A stretch of 28,092 nucleotides of DNA. Origin: Chloroflexota bacterium (lineage in GTDB: Bacteria; Chloroflexota; UBA11872). The position numbers were made by a program, and so were the translations under genes. This document shows positions 7,651 through 16,139 of this stretch, piece by piece (position 1 is the first letter of the stretch; the number at the start of each line of letters is the position of its first letter). Below the pieces are notes generated by a model. It did not search any database. It was not told the DNA's origin and worked only from the letters and a program-made list of their open reading frames with translations. The stretch is from contig JAPOXI010000040.1 of NCBI GenBank assembly GCA_026707185.1, positions 1-28,092 on the forward strand. The letters are read 5' to 3'.

Positions 7651-10083
7651 CTAGGCCTTGCTCACGCGGACCGCGGTGCCGTCGGGTGATCGCGGATTAA
7701 GCCGACGCGGCGCGGCTTCCAGGAAGCGGTCGGGCAGGCTGACGACGCCGGATGGCACACGTCGAGCGACCATGGCTTTCAGATTGACTTCTCCGCCCGC
7801 TGACGCCACATGCACGCGATCGCCGTGCGCGATCTGCAGGCGCTCGGCGTCTGAGGCATTCAACTCCGCGACAGCGTCCGGCAGCATCACGGTAAGGCTT
7901 GGTGCGTGGCGTCCGGCTACGCCGGCGGTGTAGAGGTGCTGCTCGGTCGCCAGAACGAGCCGGTCGTCGTCGGTCGTTAGGTGGACGCCGTTCACGGCCA
8001 CGGCCTGACCAGATCCCGGAATCGATGGCGGAGCGGAGAGGCTGGCTAGTTCCTCGGAGATCGGTTCGTGACTGCGCCAGCCGAAGTCTGCGCCCATGGC
8101 GGCGGCGATGCGGGCGACGACTTCCCAGTCCGGCCGGGAATCGCCAACCGGCGGGATGGCCGGTTCGAGCCGACCGAGCCGGCCTTCGAAGTTCGTGAAG
8201 TGTCCGCCCTTCTCGGCGAACGTGGTTCCCGGAAGCACAACGTCGGCGACTTCCGTGGTGGCATTCATGAAGATGTCTTGTGCAATTACCAGGGCGGCGT
8301 CGCGCAGGGCGGCGCTCACGCCGCCGGGGTTGTCCGCGCCACCGACGATGTCCTCGCCCATCACGTAGAGGGCCTGCATCGGTCCTTCGACGAAGTCGTT
8401 GAATGGAAGGCCCGGTTCGTCGCTGAGATCGACGCCCCAGGCTTGGCCAACCTGGCCTCGGGCGCCGGCATCCGCAAGCGGGCGCGCGCCGGGCAAGTGG
8501 TCGGGGGCCATGCCCACCCGGAAGGTTCCGACCGAGTTGGCGCGCTCCGCCAGCGGGAACAGCTTCACGCCGTCCCGCGCCAGAGCCAGATTGGCGGCGG
8601 CCTGCGCGATCTTGGCGGCCTTGCCGAGCGTCCACACGCCGGTGTCCCAGACGACGGCCACTGAGCCGGCCGACTGAACCAGTTGTCTGATCTCGGCAAA
8701 CGACTCGGCGTCGACGCCGGTCGTACGGTCAACCGCTTCGTCGGATCCACTGGCTAGTGCGTTCAGGAATGCGGCTTCTGCGCCGGGGCGTACGCGGGCC
8801 GAGAGCGTGGCGAAGTCGTCGAGCCCGCTGCCGAGGCGGGTGGCGACCACCAGCTTGCGTCCGGCGTCGCGGGCCGCTTGCTTGATGTGCGCCCCAACCA
8901 CGTTGTGCGTCTGCCCGATGTCCGCGCCGACGACCAGGATCAGGTCAGATTCCAGTAGTTCGCTCTGCGAATGGGGGCCAACCTCGCTGCCCAGCACCGC
9001 TCGCAACGTGCGGGCCGTGGCGTGCAAGCCACTGTCCTGGCTGTACACGTTGTTGGTTCCGAGAACCGCGCGCGCAAATCGCTGGAGCGTGTAGTTGTCT
9101 TCGTTGGTCGTGTTGGGTGAACCGACCACGCCTACGGCACGGGGGCCGTGCGTGTCCAAGACGTCGCGCAGGCCGCTGGTAATCGTATCCAGCGCCGCGC
9201 GCCAGCTCACCGGCCACAGCACGCCGCCGCGTCGGACCATCGGCTGCGTGATCCGGTTCTCGCTATTCACGAATGAGTGGCCGAAGAACCCCTTGGCGCA
9301 GAGGATGCCGCGGTCGGGTTCTTCCAAGCCGTTGCTGCGTGTACGCACGACCTCGCCATGCCGCGATTCCACCAGGAGAGAGCAACCGACCGCACAGTGC
9401 GGACAGGTGGAGGCGGATTTCTCGGTTTGCCAGCTTCGCGCCGAGTGCTTGAACGGGCGGCTCAGCAGGGCGCCGACGGGGCACGTCTCGATGCACATGC
9501 CGCAGCGTTCGCAGTCCATGAACTCGTGCTGCGCCGGCGCGATAAACGTGCCCACAGCGCGTTCAACGAAGTCCAACGCGCGCACGCCGATCTGCTCATC
9601 GCACATGCGCACGCAGCGCCCGCAGAGGATGCAGCGGTTGTGGTTGATGAGGATGACCTCGTTGAGAATCTCCTCCGGGTGCGCCTTGGGTACGGTCTCG
9701 TAAGGACTCTGATGAATCTCCTGGTCGAACACCTCGTCCTGCAACTCGCAGGTTCCCGCCTGGTCGCAGTAGGGGCAGTCGAGGGGATGGTGCTGGAGCT
9801 GCAATTCGATCACGTGCTTACGAATGTCCTGAATGCTCTGGCTGTTGGTCACCACCGTCATGCCATCGCCGGCTGGCGTTGTGCACGAGGCTGTCGGTCG
9901 CGGCGGTCCGGGCTGCACCTCGACTACGCACATACGGCATGCGCCATAAGGTTTCAGTCGCGGGTCAGTACAGAGCGTTGGGATGTCGACGCCGATGGAC
10001 TCACAGGCCTGTAGCACGGTCGCGCCGCTCGGCACCTGTACTTCAACGCCGTCGATCGTGAGCGTGACAGTATCGGAACTCAT
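7651..10083 (-). CDS. nuoG: NADH-quinone oxidoreductase subunit G (Fe-S, molybdopterin-oxidoreductase-like)
   Basis: Large peripheral-arm subunit of complex I, 810 aa. The N-terminal 2Fe-2S domain has C38, C49, C52 and C67. Next is the His-Cys motif H99-x3-C103-x2-C106-x5-C112 (cluster N5), then two 4Fe-4S motifs at C151/154/157/161 and C191/194/197/201. A further set C227-x2-C230-x3-C234-x27-C262 matches the extra N7 cluster known from Thermus and E. coli. The rest is a molybdopterin-oxidoreductase fold, usually without cofactor in this family. It starts in an ATGA overlap with the nuoD stop. NuoE and NuoF, its normal electron-input partners, are not encoded beside it. A formate-dehydrogenase-like subunit is the main alternative, but the position between nuoD and nuoH supports NuoG. 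Confidence 0.93.
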   Translation of the reverse strand: MSSDTVTLTIDGVEVQVPSGATVLQACESIGVDIPTLCTDPRLKPYGACRMCVVEVQPGPPRPTASCTTPAGDGMTVVTNSQSIQDIRKHVIELQLQHHPLDCPYCDQAGTCELQDEVFDQEIHQSPYETVPKAHPEEILNEVILINHNRCILCGRCVRMCDEQIGVRALDFVERAVGTFIAPAQHEFMDCERCGMCIETCPVGALLSRPFKHSARSWQTEKSASTCPHCAVGCSLLVESRHGEVVRTRSNGLEEPDRGILCAKGFFGHSFVNSENRITQPMVRRGGVLWPVSWRAALDTITSGLRDVLDTHGPRAVGVVGSPNTTNEDNYTLQRFARAVLGTNNVYSQDSGLHATARTLRAVLGSEVGPHSQSELLESDLILVVGADIGQTHNVVGAHIKQAARDAGRKLVVATRLGSGLDDFATLSARVRPGAEAAFLNALASGSDEAVDRTTGVDAESFAEIRQLVQSAGSVAVVWDTGVWTLGKAAKIAQAAANLALARDGVKLFPLAERANSVGTFRVGMAPDHLPGARPLADAGARGQVGQAWGVDLSDEPGLPFNDFVEGPMQALYVMGEDIVGGADNPGGVSAALRDAALVIAQDIFMNATTEVADVVLPGTTFAEKGGHFTNFEGRLGRLEPAIPPVGDSRPDWEVVARIAAAMGADFGWRSHEPISEELASLSAPPSIPGSGQAVAVNGVHLTTDDDRLVLATEQHLYTAGVAGRHAPSLTVMLPDAVAELNASDAERLQIAHGDRVHVASAGGEVNLKAMVARRVPSGVVSLPDRFLEAAPRRLNPRSPDGTAVRVSKA

Positions 10084-11312
10084 CGATCAACCTCGCCCAG
10101 CACGATATCGACGCTGCCGATGATGGCCACCACGTCGGCGATCAGGCTACCCACACTAATTTCCTCGATGATGCTGAGATTGACGAACGACGGGGAGCGC
10201 ACGTGACAACGGTACGGCATCCCGGTGCCGTCGCTGACGAAGTAGAAGCCGAGTTCGCCCTTCGGGTTCTCGATCCCGAAGTAGGCCTCGCCCGGAGGCG
10301 GTTGCACCCCGTGCATGACGAGTTTGAAGTGGTTGATCATTGCTTCCATATCGACGGGCACGCGCCCGATATCCGGCGGCACGACCTGGGGCAGGTCCAC
10401 GTTCGACGGCGCGTCCAGCGGCAGGTCGCGCAGCGCTTCAACGCACTGTCCAATGATCCGTTTCGACTGATACATCTCGTTCAGGCGCACGAGGTAGCGG
10501 GCGTAGACATCGCCTTCGGTGAAGACCGGAACCTCGAAGTCCACGAGGTCGTAGGCCGCGTATGGCTGCGCCTTGCGGAGATCCCAGGCAATGCCAGAGC
10601 CCCGAATCACCGGCCCGGTCAGTCCATAGCTGAGGGCCTGCTCCTGGCTAATGATCCCGACGTCGCGCGTACGCTCGATGAAGACCTCGTTTTCGGTCAA
10701 TAGTGCGTCGATCTCGTGCAACGTGTAGCCGTTGAGGAATGCTTCCACGTTGTCCAGCCACTGATCGCCCACATCGTGCGGCCCGGTGCCGCCGACGCGC
10801 ATGAAGGAGGTTGTCAGTCGCGCTCCGCAGGCCTCTTCAAACAGATAGAGGATCTTCTCGCGCTCTCGCAGCGACCAAAGAAACGCGGACATGGCTCCGA
10901 TATCCAGCCCGTGCGTGCCCAGCCAGATGTGGTGGGCGGCCAGGCGGGACAATTCCGCAACGGCGGTGCGCAGGTAGCGTGCCCGCAAGGGAATCTGGTC
11001 CGTGATGCCCATCAGCTTCTCGATGGCCATCAGGTAGCCCATGTTGTTCGACGGTCCGGAGGTGTAGTCCATGCGGTCGGTCAAGGTGATGCCGCCGCGG
11101 TAGTCGTGGACCTCCAGCAGCTTTTCAACGCCTCGGTGCAGGTAGCCCATGTCCGCATCGCAGCGGCGGACTTCCTCACCATCAAGCTCGATCACCAGGC
11201 GGAGCACGCCGTGGGTGCTGGGGTGCTGCGGCCCCATGTTGAGGATCATGTTGTCCCCGCTGCCGCGTTCCAGGTCGACGCGAGCGCCGGCCACTCCGGA
11301 ATCCACCGTCAT
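10080..11312 (-). CDS. nuoD: NADH-quinone oxidoreductase subunit D
   Basis: Peripheral-arm subunit of complex I that forms the quinone site together with NuoB; 410 aa from the chosen start. The motif [11 protein letters not shown] (25-35) gives the quinone-site His, and Y83 in [10 protein letters not shown] is the partner Tyr. The ending with [14 protein letters not shown] is typical. I chose the ATG at 11312 because it overlaps the nuoC TGA as ATGA, like other junctions in this operon; an upstream in-frame ATG at 11342 would add 10 residues. The hydrogenase large-subunit nickel Cys motifs are absent, so this is complex I and not a hydrogenase. Confidence 0.96.
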   Translation of the reverse strand: MTVDSGVAGARVDLERGSGDNMILNMGPQHPSTHGVLRLVIELDGEEVRRCDADMGYLHRGVEKLLEVHDYRGGITLTDRMDYTSGPSNNMGYLMAIEKLMGITDQIPLRARYLRTAVAELSRLAAHHIWLGTHGLDIGAMSAFLWSLREREKILYLFEEACGARLTTSFMRVGGTGPHDVGDQWLDNVEAFLNGYTLHEIDALLTENEVFIERTRDVGIISQEQALSYGLTGPVIRGSGIAWDLRKAQPYAAYDLVDFEVPVFTEGDVYARYLVRLNEMYQSKRIIGQCVEALRDLPLDAPSNVDLPQVVPPDIGRVPVDMEAMINHFKLVMHGVQPPPGEAYFGIENPKGELGFYFVSDGTGMPYRCHVRSPSFVNLSIIEEISVGSLIADVVAIIGSVDIVLGEVDR

Positions 11313-11884
11313 GCGCCGTTCGCCCTGTCGACATCGGCCCAAAAGTCGTCCGGGTCAAGCTGACCGACGAGATCGTTGCGGTGGGCATCCTCGGGGAAGG
11401 TCGGGCCTTCGACGGGGTATTCCTTGCGCAGCGGGTGCCCCGCGTAGCCTTCGGGTAGCAGGATGCGCTTCAGGTTGGGATGTCCAGTGAACTGGATCCC
11501 GAACAGGTCAAACACCTCGCGCTCCAGGTACAGGGCCGACGCGTACGTCGCGGTGGCCGAGGCGACGGCAGCCCCATCGGCCAGGCGGGCGGTCACACGG
11601 GCAAAAAGGTTGTTTGACAGCGAGCGGAATTGCCAGACGACCTGAAACTCGCGTCCGACGTCAAGCGGCCAGTGGACCGCGGTGACATCGACCAGCTGTT
11701 CGAGCCGAAGTTGGGGGTCGTCGCGCAAGGCTGGAAACAGGTTGGGCAGCGCTTCCGGCGACACCTCGGCTACGGGGTCGCCATGATCCTCGCGTCCGCC
11801 AAGATACGCCCCGCCAGCATGACTCTGAATGCGCTCAAGAATGGCCGGGGAGGCCAGCGTTGGTAAGGCGGCGGGCACCAGCAT
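11309..11884 (-). CDS. nuoC: NADH-quinone oxidoreductase subunit C
   Basis: 30-kDa-type peripheral-arm subunit of complex I, 191 aa, structural role next to NuoD. The family signature [20 protein letters not shown] and the following [18 protein letters not shown] lie at residues 119-157. It begins 3 nt after the nuoA stop. In most clusters nuoB lies between nuoA and nuoC; here there is no room for it. The protein is not fused to NuoD. Confidence 0.96.
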   Translation of the reverse strand: MLVPAALPTLASPAILERIQSHAGGAYLGGREDHGDPVAEVSPEALPNLFPALRDDPQLRLEQLVDVTAVHWPLDVGREFQVVWQFRSLSNNLFARVTARLADGAAVASATATYASALYLEREVFDLFGIQFTGHPNLKRILLPEGYAGHPLRKEYPVEGPTFPEDAHRNDLVGQLDPDDFWADVDRANGA

Positions 11885-11887
11885 GGG

Positions 11888-12250
11888 CTAGCGGTTCCAG
11901 TCCAGGGCGCCCTTGCGCCACTCGTAGACGAAGGCCACCGCCAGAATCAGGATGAAGACCACGCCAGCGAGGAACAAGGACAACTGGTCGTCGATCATGT
12001 TGAAGTAGAGCGCCCAGGGATAGAAAAAGAGCAACTCGACATCGAAGATCAGGAACGTGACGGCAACCAGGTAGAAGCGGATGTTGTGACGGCCGCGCGC
12101 GTCGCCGATTGGCGGCATCCCGGACTCGTAAGCCTCGACCTTGGCGGCGTACTTGCGGCGCGGCTTGAGCAGGATGGTGCCGACAAGACTCCCGACCGCA
12201 AATAGGAAGGCGATGGCCATCAGAAGGACAATCGCTACCCAGCTAGGCAT
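11888..12250 (-). CDS. nuoA: NADH-quinone oxidoreductase subunit A
   Basis: Small three-helix membrane subunit of complex I, 120 aa. The signature loop YESGMPPIGDARGRHNIRFY (41-60) and the second helix FDVELLFFYPWA with E72 are complete. It is the first nuo gene, 40 nt downstream of the Rex operator and 122 nt after the rex stop. No strong ribosome-binding site is visible; GGGAG lies 15 nt upstream. Confidence 0.97.
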   Translation of the reverse strand: MPSWVAIVLLMAIAFLFAVGSLVGTILLKPRRKYAAKVEAYESGMPPIGDARGRHNIRFYLVAVTFLIFDVELLFFYPWALYFNMIDDQLSLFLAGVVFILILAVAFVYEWRKGALDWNR

Positions 12251-12289
12251 CGTCGCGCTCTGCTGCTCCCCTGGCCGTGAGAGGCTGCG

Positions 12290-12307
12290 TTGTGATCATT
12301 TTCACAA
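12290..12307 (-). promoter_or_regulatory. Rex operator (redox box) upstream of nuoA
   Basis: The 18-base site TTGTGATCATTTTCACAA differs from the known Rex consensus TTGTGAA-N4-TTCACAA at one position (A to T at the seventh base); the other half is perfect. It lies between rex and nuoA, 40 bases before the nuoA ATG and just downstream of a possible -10 box, where a bound repressor would block transcription. By family knowledge Rex binds when NAD+ is high and leaves when NADH rises, so the nuo genes would be switched on by excess NADH. Confidence 0.85.
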
Positions 12308-12316
12308 ACTCCGCGC

Positions 12317-12322
12317 ATCATA
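12317..12322 (-). promoter_or_regulatory. Possible -10 box for nuoA
   Basis: On the minus strand TATGAT (5 of 6 to TATAAT) lies 9 bases upstream of the Rex operator edge. The -35 region at normal spacing is poor. Transcription would start near 12310, placing the operator at about +3 to +20. Confidence 0.35.
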
Positions 12323-12372
12323 CGCGCCAACGGTGCTGCTTGCGAGCCGGAAGCCTCGGGAGATTTCGAGAA

Positions 12373-13038
12373 TCACCCGGACAGGGAGTACGAGAGGTAC
12401 TCGACCTCCACCGCCAGGTCCACGTTCGACAGCTGTACGTGCGCCGGAACGCGCAGTTGGGTCGGCGCAAAGTTAAGGACGGCGCGCACGCCCGCGGCCA
12501 CGGCCTGGTCGACGACCTTCTGCGCCGCACGCGCGGGCACGGTCACAATGACCATATCGATTCGGTCCACACGAACCGCCTGCGCGAGGTCGCTGGCCGA
12601 GAGGACCCGGGTGCCGTTGACCGTCGAGCCGATCACAGCAGCGTCGCTGTCAAAAGCTGCCACGACCTCGAATCCCTGGTTGTTGAAGCCCGGATACGCC
12701 ATCAACGCGCGGCCCAGGTTCCCAACGCCTACGAGACCGATGCGCCAGCCACGGTCGATTCCGAGGATCGATGCCAGGCGCTGGCGAAGCGCCGGCACGG
12801 CATAGCCCACCCCTCGTTTGCCAAACGACCCGAAATACGCGAGATCGCGCCGAACCTGGGCTGCCGTGAATCCGGTCAAAACGGCAAGCGTTTCCGACGA
12901 GACGTTCGCCTGCTCTTCCGACTGGACGGCGCCCAGCACGCGGTAGTAGGTGGACAGACGCCGAACTGTGGTCGGCGGTACGGGACGGGATTGGTTGGCG
13001 TGATCCATCCGCATCGCGGCCAGCGCGAACACGTCCAT
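12373..13038 (-). CDS. rex: Redox-sensing transcriptional repressor Rex
   Basis: NAD(H)-sensing repressor, cytoplasmic dimer, 221 aa from the first ATG. The N-terminal winged helix (about 20-80) contains STYYRVL, the recognition-helix block FTAAQVRRDLAYFGSFGKRGVGY and is followed by a Rossmann domain with GVGNLGRAL (104-112) that binds NADH. The C-terminal swapped helix (VEVEYLSYSL) is present. The start is unsure: Met at 13008 (MDHANQS) is closer to the usual N-terminus, while a perfect AGGAGG (13060-13065) lies too far upstream of the ATG at 13038. Rex sits directly upstream of its likely target, with an operator in the gap to nuoA. Confidence 0.95.
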   Translation of the reverse strand: MDVFALAAMRMDHANQSRPVPPTTVRRLSTYYRVLGAVQSEEQANVSSETLAVLTGFTAAQVRRDLAYFGSFGKRGVGYAVPALRQRLASILGIDRGWRIGLVGVGNLGRALMAYPGFNNQGFEVVAAFDSDAAVIGSTVNGTRVLSASDLAQAVRVDRIDMVIVTVPARAAQKVVDQAVAAGVRAVLNFAPTQLRVPAHVQLSNVDLAVEVEYLSYSLSG

Positions 13039-13090
13039 TCTCGCAACCCAAATGGGATGCCTCCTAGGTAAGAGATGGCGACTGACGAAG

Positions 13091-13118
13091 TTGACGCGCG
13101 CGGGCCTGGGCCTATGCT
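13091..13118 (+). promoter_or_regulatory. Putative sigma-70-type promoter for the hyuA gene at 13182
   Basis: TTGACG (13091-13096), a 16-base spacer and TATGCT (13113-13118) form a reasonable -35/-10 pair on the plus strand in the divergent gap between rex and hyuA. Transcription would start near 13125, leaving a leader of about 57 bases. Judged by eye only. Confidence 0.42.
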
Positions 13119-13181
13119 CGCGAGCTACCTCGAGACGACGATGAATCCGGTGTCCGACCGATTTACGGCGAGCGGCGGCCA

Positions 13182-15155
13182 GTGAAGGGAATCCGCGTTG
13201 GTGTGGACGTTGGCGGCACGTTCACCGACTTCACCGTCGCCGCGGTCGACGGGCTGTACGTTTTCAAGGTCTCCAGCACGCCGCACGACCCGGCCGAGGC
13301 TGTCCTGAAGGGCTTGCGGCGCGCTGGAATCGGGTCTGATGGAACGGTGGTGCATGGCTCGACCGTGGCGACAAACGCGGTTCTCGAGCGCAAGGGCGCG
13401 CGTACGGCACTGGTGACGACGACTGGATTCCGCGATGTGCTGGAGATCGCCCGCCAGAATCGTCCCGAGCTCTACGCCATCGAGCCGCGGAAGCCGGCGC
13501 CGCTGATTGAGCGAGAGCTTCGACTGGAGGTCGATGAACGCGTCGGCGCGGACGGCAGTGTCCGCCGGCCGTTGAGCCGCGCGTCCCTTGAACGCCTTAC
13601 CGACGAGGTGCGCCAGCTCAAGCCGGACGCCGCCGCGATTTGTCTGCTCTTCAGCTTCCTGCGGCCGTCGCACGAGCGCTCGGTGCGTGCCGCCCTGCGT
13701 CGGGCGGGCGTGCGCTGGGTCTCCATTTCGTCTGAAGTGCTGCCCGAGCATCGTGAGTACGAGCGAACCAGTACAACCGTCGTTGACGCTTATGTGGCGC
13801 CCGTAATGGGCCGGTATATCCGCCGACTGGAGCGCGCGGTCCCCGGGCGATTGTGGATCGTGCAGTCCAGCGGCGGAGTTCTGCGATCGTCCGAGGCTGC
13901 GGCGTCGCCGGTCCAATCGGTGCTCAGCGGTCCGGCCGCGGGAGTGGTCGGCGCGCGCGCCGTGGCGTCCGCGTCCGGATTCGATCACATCGTCACATTG
14001 GACATGGGTGGCACGTCCACCGATGTGGCGATCTGTCCCGGCGAACCGCTACGCCGCACTGACGCGACGGTCGGCGGGCTTCCTGTGGCGATTCCAATGA
14101 CCGACATTCACACCGTCGGGGCTGGCGGCGGGTCGATCGCGGTCCGCGATGAGGCCGGCGGACTGCGCGTCGGCCCGCGTAGCGCTGGCGCGGAGCCCGG
14201 CCCGGCCGCCTACGGCCGCGGCGGTGTGGAGCCTACAGTCACCGACGCCAATGTGGTGCTAGGCCGGCTGGTCGCCGACGCCACGCTGGCGGACGATGTG
14301 GCGCTGGATTCCGCCGCGGCCGCGTCGGCCGTCGACCGGCTCACACCCGCCAGCCAACATTCGACGGAGACCCGGCGACGAGCCGCCGCCGGCGTGGTTG
14401 CCGTGGCCGATGCGCACATGGAGCGAGCGCTGCGCGTGATCACGCTGGAGCGCGGCTACGACCCCCGCGACTTCACGCTGGTTGCGTTTGGCGGCGCCGG
14501 TCCGCTGCACGGCTGCTCGCTGGCCGAGCGTTTGGAGATCGACCGTGTGCTGGTGCCGCGATATCCCGGGGTCCTATCCGCGCTCGGCGCGCTTAGCGGA
14601 GCGCATGTGCGCGAGTATTCGTCAACCCTGCTGCGGCCAGCGACCGCCCGCAGCGTGCGCGCCCTGACCGCGGCCTTCAGTCGGCTGGAACGCAACGCGA
14701 GGCGCGACTTTGTTGGTGTGGGTCGTCCCCGGTTGCGCCGGATGCTGGACCTTCGGTACCACGGGCAGTCGTACGAGCTAACCGTGCCGCTGCGGGGCCG
14801 GAATCTGCCAGGTGCCGTTCGCGCCTTTCACCGGCGACACCACGAACGCTACGCGCACAGCCGGCCAGAGGCTGCCGTCGAAGTCGTGGTCGCGCGCTTG
14901 CTCGCTACCGTTGAGCAGCCGCCATTGCCTGAGGCGCGGGCTCCGGTCGGCGGACGTCCCTCGTCGCGAAGCACACCGGTGGTAATCGACGGCGAACTCA
15001 AGCCCGCCCGCGTCTTTCGGCGGACCGAGTTGCCGGTTGGCTTTCGGTCTCGCGGCCCGCTGCTCGTGGTGCAGGACGATGCCACGACCTGGACGCCACC
15101 CGGCTGGCGGATGGAGGTGGACCAGCAGGCGGCGCTGATATTGGAGCGAAACTAA
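13182..15155 (+). CDS. HyuA-family hydantoinase/oxoprolinase ATPase subunit
   Basis: 657 aa, close to full length for the family of N-methylhydantoinase A, acetone carboxylase beta and 5-oxoprolinase N-half. These enzymes use ATP to activate a cyclic amide or ketone and normally work with a HyuB subunit. The actin-like ATP-binding motifs are present: DVGGTFTD (9-16), LDMGGTSTDVA (about 271-281) and GGAGPLHGCSLAERL (about 435-449). The C-terminal domain ends typically (TTWTPPGWRMEVD). The start is GTG with no clear ribosome-binding site. A 14-codon ORF at 13141-13185 overlaps it by GTGA. No HyuB follows; the next genes encode an ABC exporter. The substrate cannot be read from the sequence. Confidence 0.88.
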   Translation: MKGIRVGVDVGGTFTDFTVAAVDGLYVFKVSSTPHDPAEAVLKGLRRAGIGSDGTVVHGSTVATNAVLERKGARTALVTTTGFRDVLEIARQNRPELYAIEPRKPAPLIERELRLEVDERVGADGSVRRPLSRASLERLTDEVRQLKPDAAAICLLFSFLRPSHERSVRAALRRAGVRWVSISSEVLPEHREYERTSTTVVDAYVAPVMGRYIRRLERAVPGRLWIVQSSGGVLRSSEAAASPVQSVLSGPAAGVVGARAVASASGFDHIVTLDMGGTSTDVAICPGEPLRRTDATVGGLPVAIPMTDIHTVGAGGGSIAVRDEAGGLRVGPRSAGAEPGPAAYGRGGVEPTVTDANVVLGRLVADATLADDVALDSAAAASAVDRLTPASQHSTETRRRAAAGVVAVADAHMERALRVITLERGYDPRDFTLVAFGGAGPLHGCSLAERLEIDRVLVPRYPGVLSALGALSGAHVREYSSTLLRPATARSVRALTAAFSRLERNARRDFVGVGRPRLRRMLDLRYHGQSYELTVPLRGRNLPGAVRAFHRRHHERYAHSRPEAAVEVVVARLLATVEQPPLPEARAPVGGRPSSRSTPVVIDGELKPARVFRRTELPVGFRSRGPLLVVQDDATTWTPPGWRMEVDQQAALILERN

Positions 15156-15179
15156 CCTTCCGGGTCAACGATCGACAGT

Positions 15180-15205
15180 AAGCTGCCGGAGGCTTCCACT
15201 TTTTT
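15180..15205 (+). terminator. Weak stem followed by six T between hyuA and the ABC genes
   Basis: AAGC (15180-15183) can pair with GCTT (15192-15195) around a GC-rich loop, and a run of six T ends at 15205. This could be a weak intrinsic terminator or attenuator after hyuA. The same stretch contains GGAGG (15188-15192), which could instead serve a TTG start at 15204, so the reading is uncertain. Confidence 0.25.
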
Positions 15206-15218
15206 GCCCTACAGGCGC

Positions 15219-16139
15219 ATGTCGACACCCGTAATTGAAGTTCGCGACCTTCGCAAGGCCTATGACGATTTGCAGGCCGTGGCGGGGGTGTCCTTTGAGG
15301 TGGCCGAAGGCGAGGTCTTCGGGATGCTTGGACCGAATGGTGCCGGCAAGACCACAACTGTCGAGATTCTCGAAGGACTGCGAATTCGTGACAGTGGAAA
15401 CGTGCGAGTCCTGGGCCTGGATCCCGCCGCTTCCGGCTCCGAGTTGAAACGGGTAGTTGGGGTGCAGTTACAGCAGGTGGCGCTCTATCCCCGGCTCCGG
15501 GTGCACGAAGTCATAAGCCTCTTTGGCTCCTTCTACGAGCGGCAGGCCGATACCGACGACCTGATAGCAATGATGGGCCTGGAGGATCGGAGAAACGCAC
15601 GCATCTCCGAGTTGTCCGGTGGCCAGGCGCAACGACTCTCCGTGGCCCTGGCCGTGATCAACGAACCGCAGCTGGTCTTTCTGGATGAGCCCTCGACTGG
15701 CATGGACCCGCAGGCGCGGCGCAGTCTGTGGGACACCATTGAGGGGTTCAAGGCGGACGGGATGACCGTCGTGCTGACCACGCACTACATGGAAGAAGCC
15801 GAACGGCTCTGCGACCGGGTCGCTGTTATGGACCACGGCCGCATCATTGCACTCGACCGCCCGAGCGCCCTTGTCCGCGAGAGCTTCGCTGAGGACGCCA
15901 TCGAGTTCGTATCGACCGATGGGCTGACGGCCGAAGACCTCGACGGGCTGGCGGCGGTGACAGGCGCAACGTCGCAGGGTTCAGCGCACAGTGTCTTTAG
16001 TCGCGATATTCCTCGGACGATGGGCAGCCTCCTGACACTTGCGCAGGAGCGCGGAGCGCCGCTGGAGAGCATGCGGGTACGCCACGCCACGCTTGAGGAC
16101 GTGTTCTTGAAGCTCACCGGTCGGACGCTTCGAGATTGA
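15219..16139 (+). CDS. ABC-2 type exporter, ATP-binding protein
   Basis: ATPase of a drug/lipid-type ABC exporter (DrrA/CcmA-like), 306 aa from the ATG. Walker A is GPNGAGKTTT (about 39-48), the signature LSGGQAQRLSVA is near 138-149, Walker B is LVFLDEPSTGMDP with the catalytic Glu, and the switch His is in TTHYMEEAE. The C-terminal extension ending HATLEDVFLKLTGR is typical of this subfamily. A TTG at 15204, in frame and 11 nt after GGAGG, would add five residues. The stop overlaps the permease start (TTGA), so the two form one exporter. The cargo is unknown. Confidence 0.94.
   Translation: MSTPVIEVRDLRKAYDDLQAVAGVSFEVAEGEVFGMLGPNGAGKTTTVEILEGLRIRDSGNVRVLGLDPAASGSELKRVVGVQLQQVALYPRLRVHEVISLFGSFYERQADTDDLIAMMGLEDRRNARISELSGGQAQRLSVALAVINEPQLVFLDEPSTGMDPQARRSLWDTIEGFKADGMTVVLTTHYMEEAERLCDRVAVMDHGRIIALDRPSALVRESFAEDAIEFVSTDGLTAEDLDGLAAVTGATSQGSAHSVFSRDIPRTMGSLLTLAQERGAPLESMRVRHATLEDVFLKLTGRTLRD

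Noticed and set aside
7651..10083. Formate dehydrogenase or NAD-linked hydrogenase subunit instead of NuoG
   Set aside because: The gene lies inside the nuo run with overlapping ends, and nuoD lacks hydrogenase nickel ligands; the cluster set fits NuoG including N7.
13141..13185. 14-codon ORF (MNPVSDRFTASGGQ) overlapping the hyuA GTG start
   Set aside because: It could be a leader peptide for coupled translation, but no ribosome-binding site or regulatory codon run is visible and such short ORFs occur by chance.
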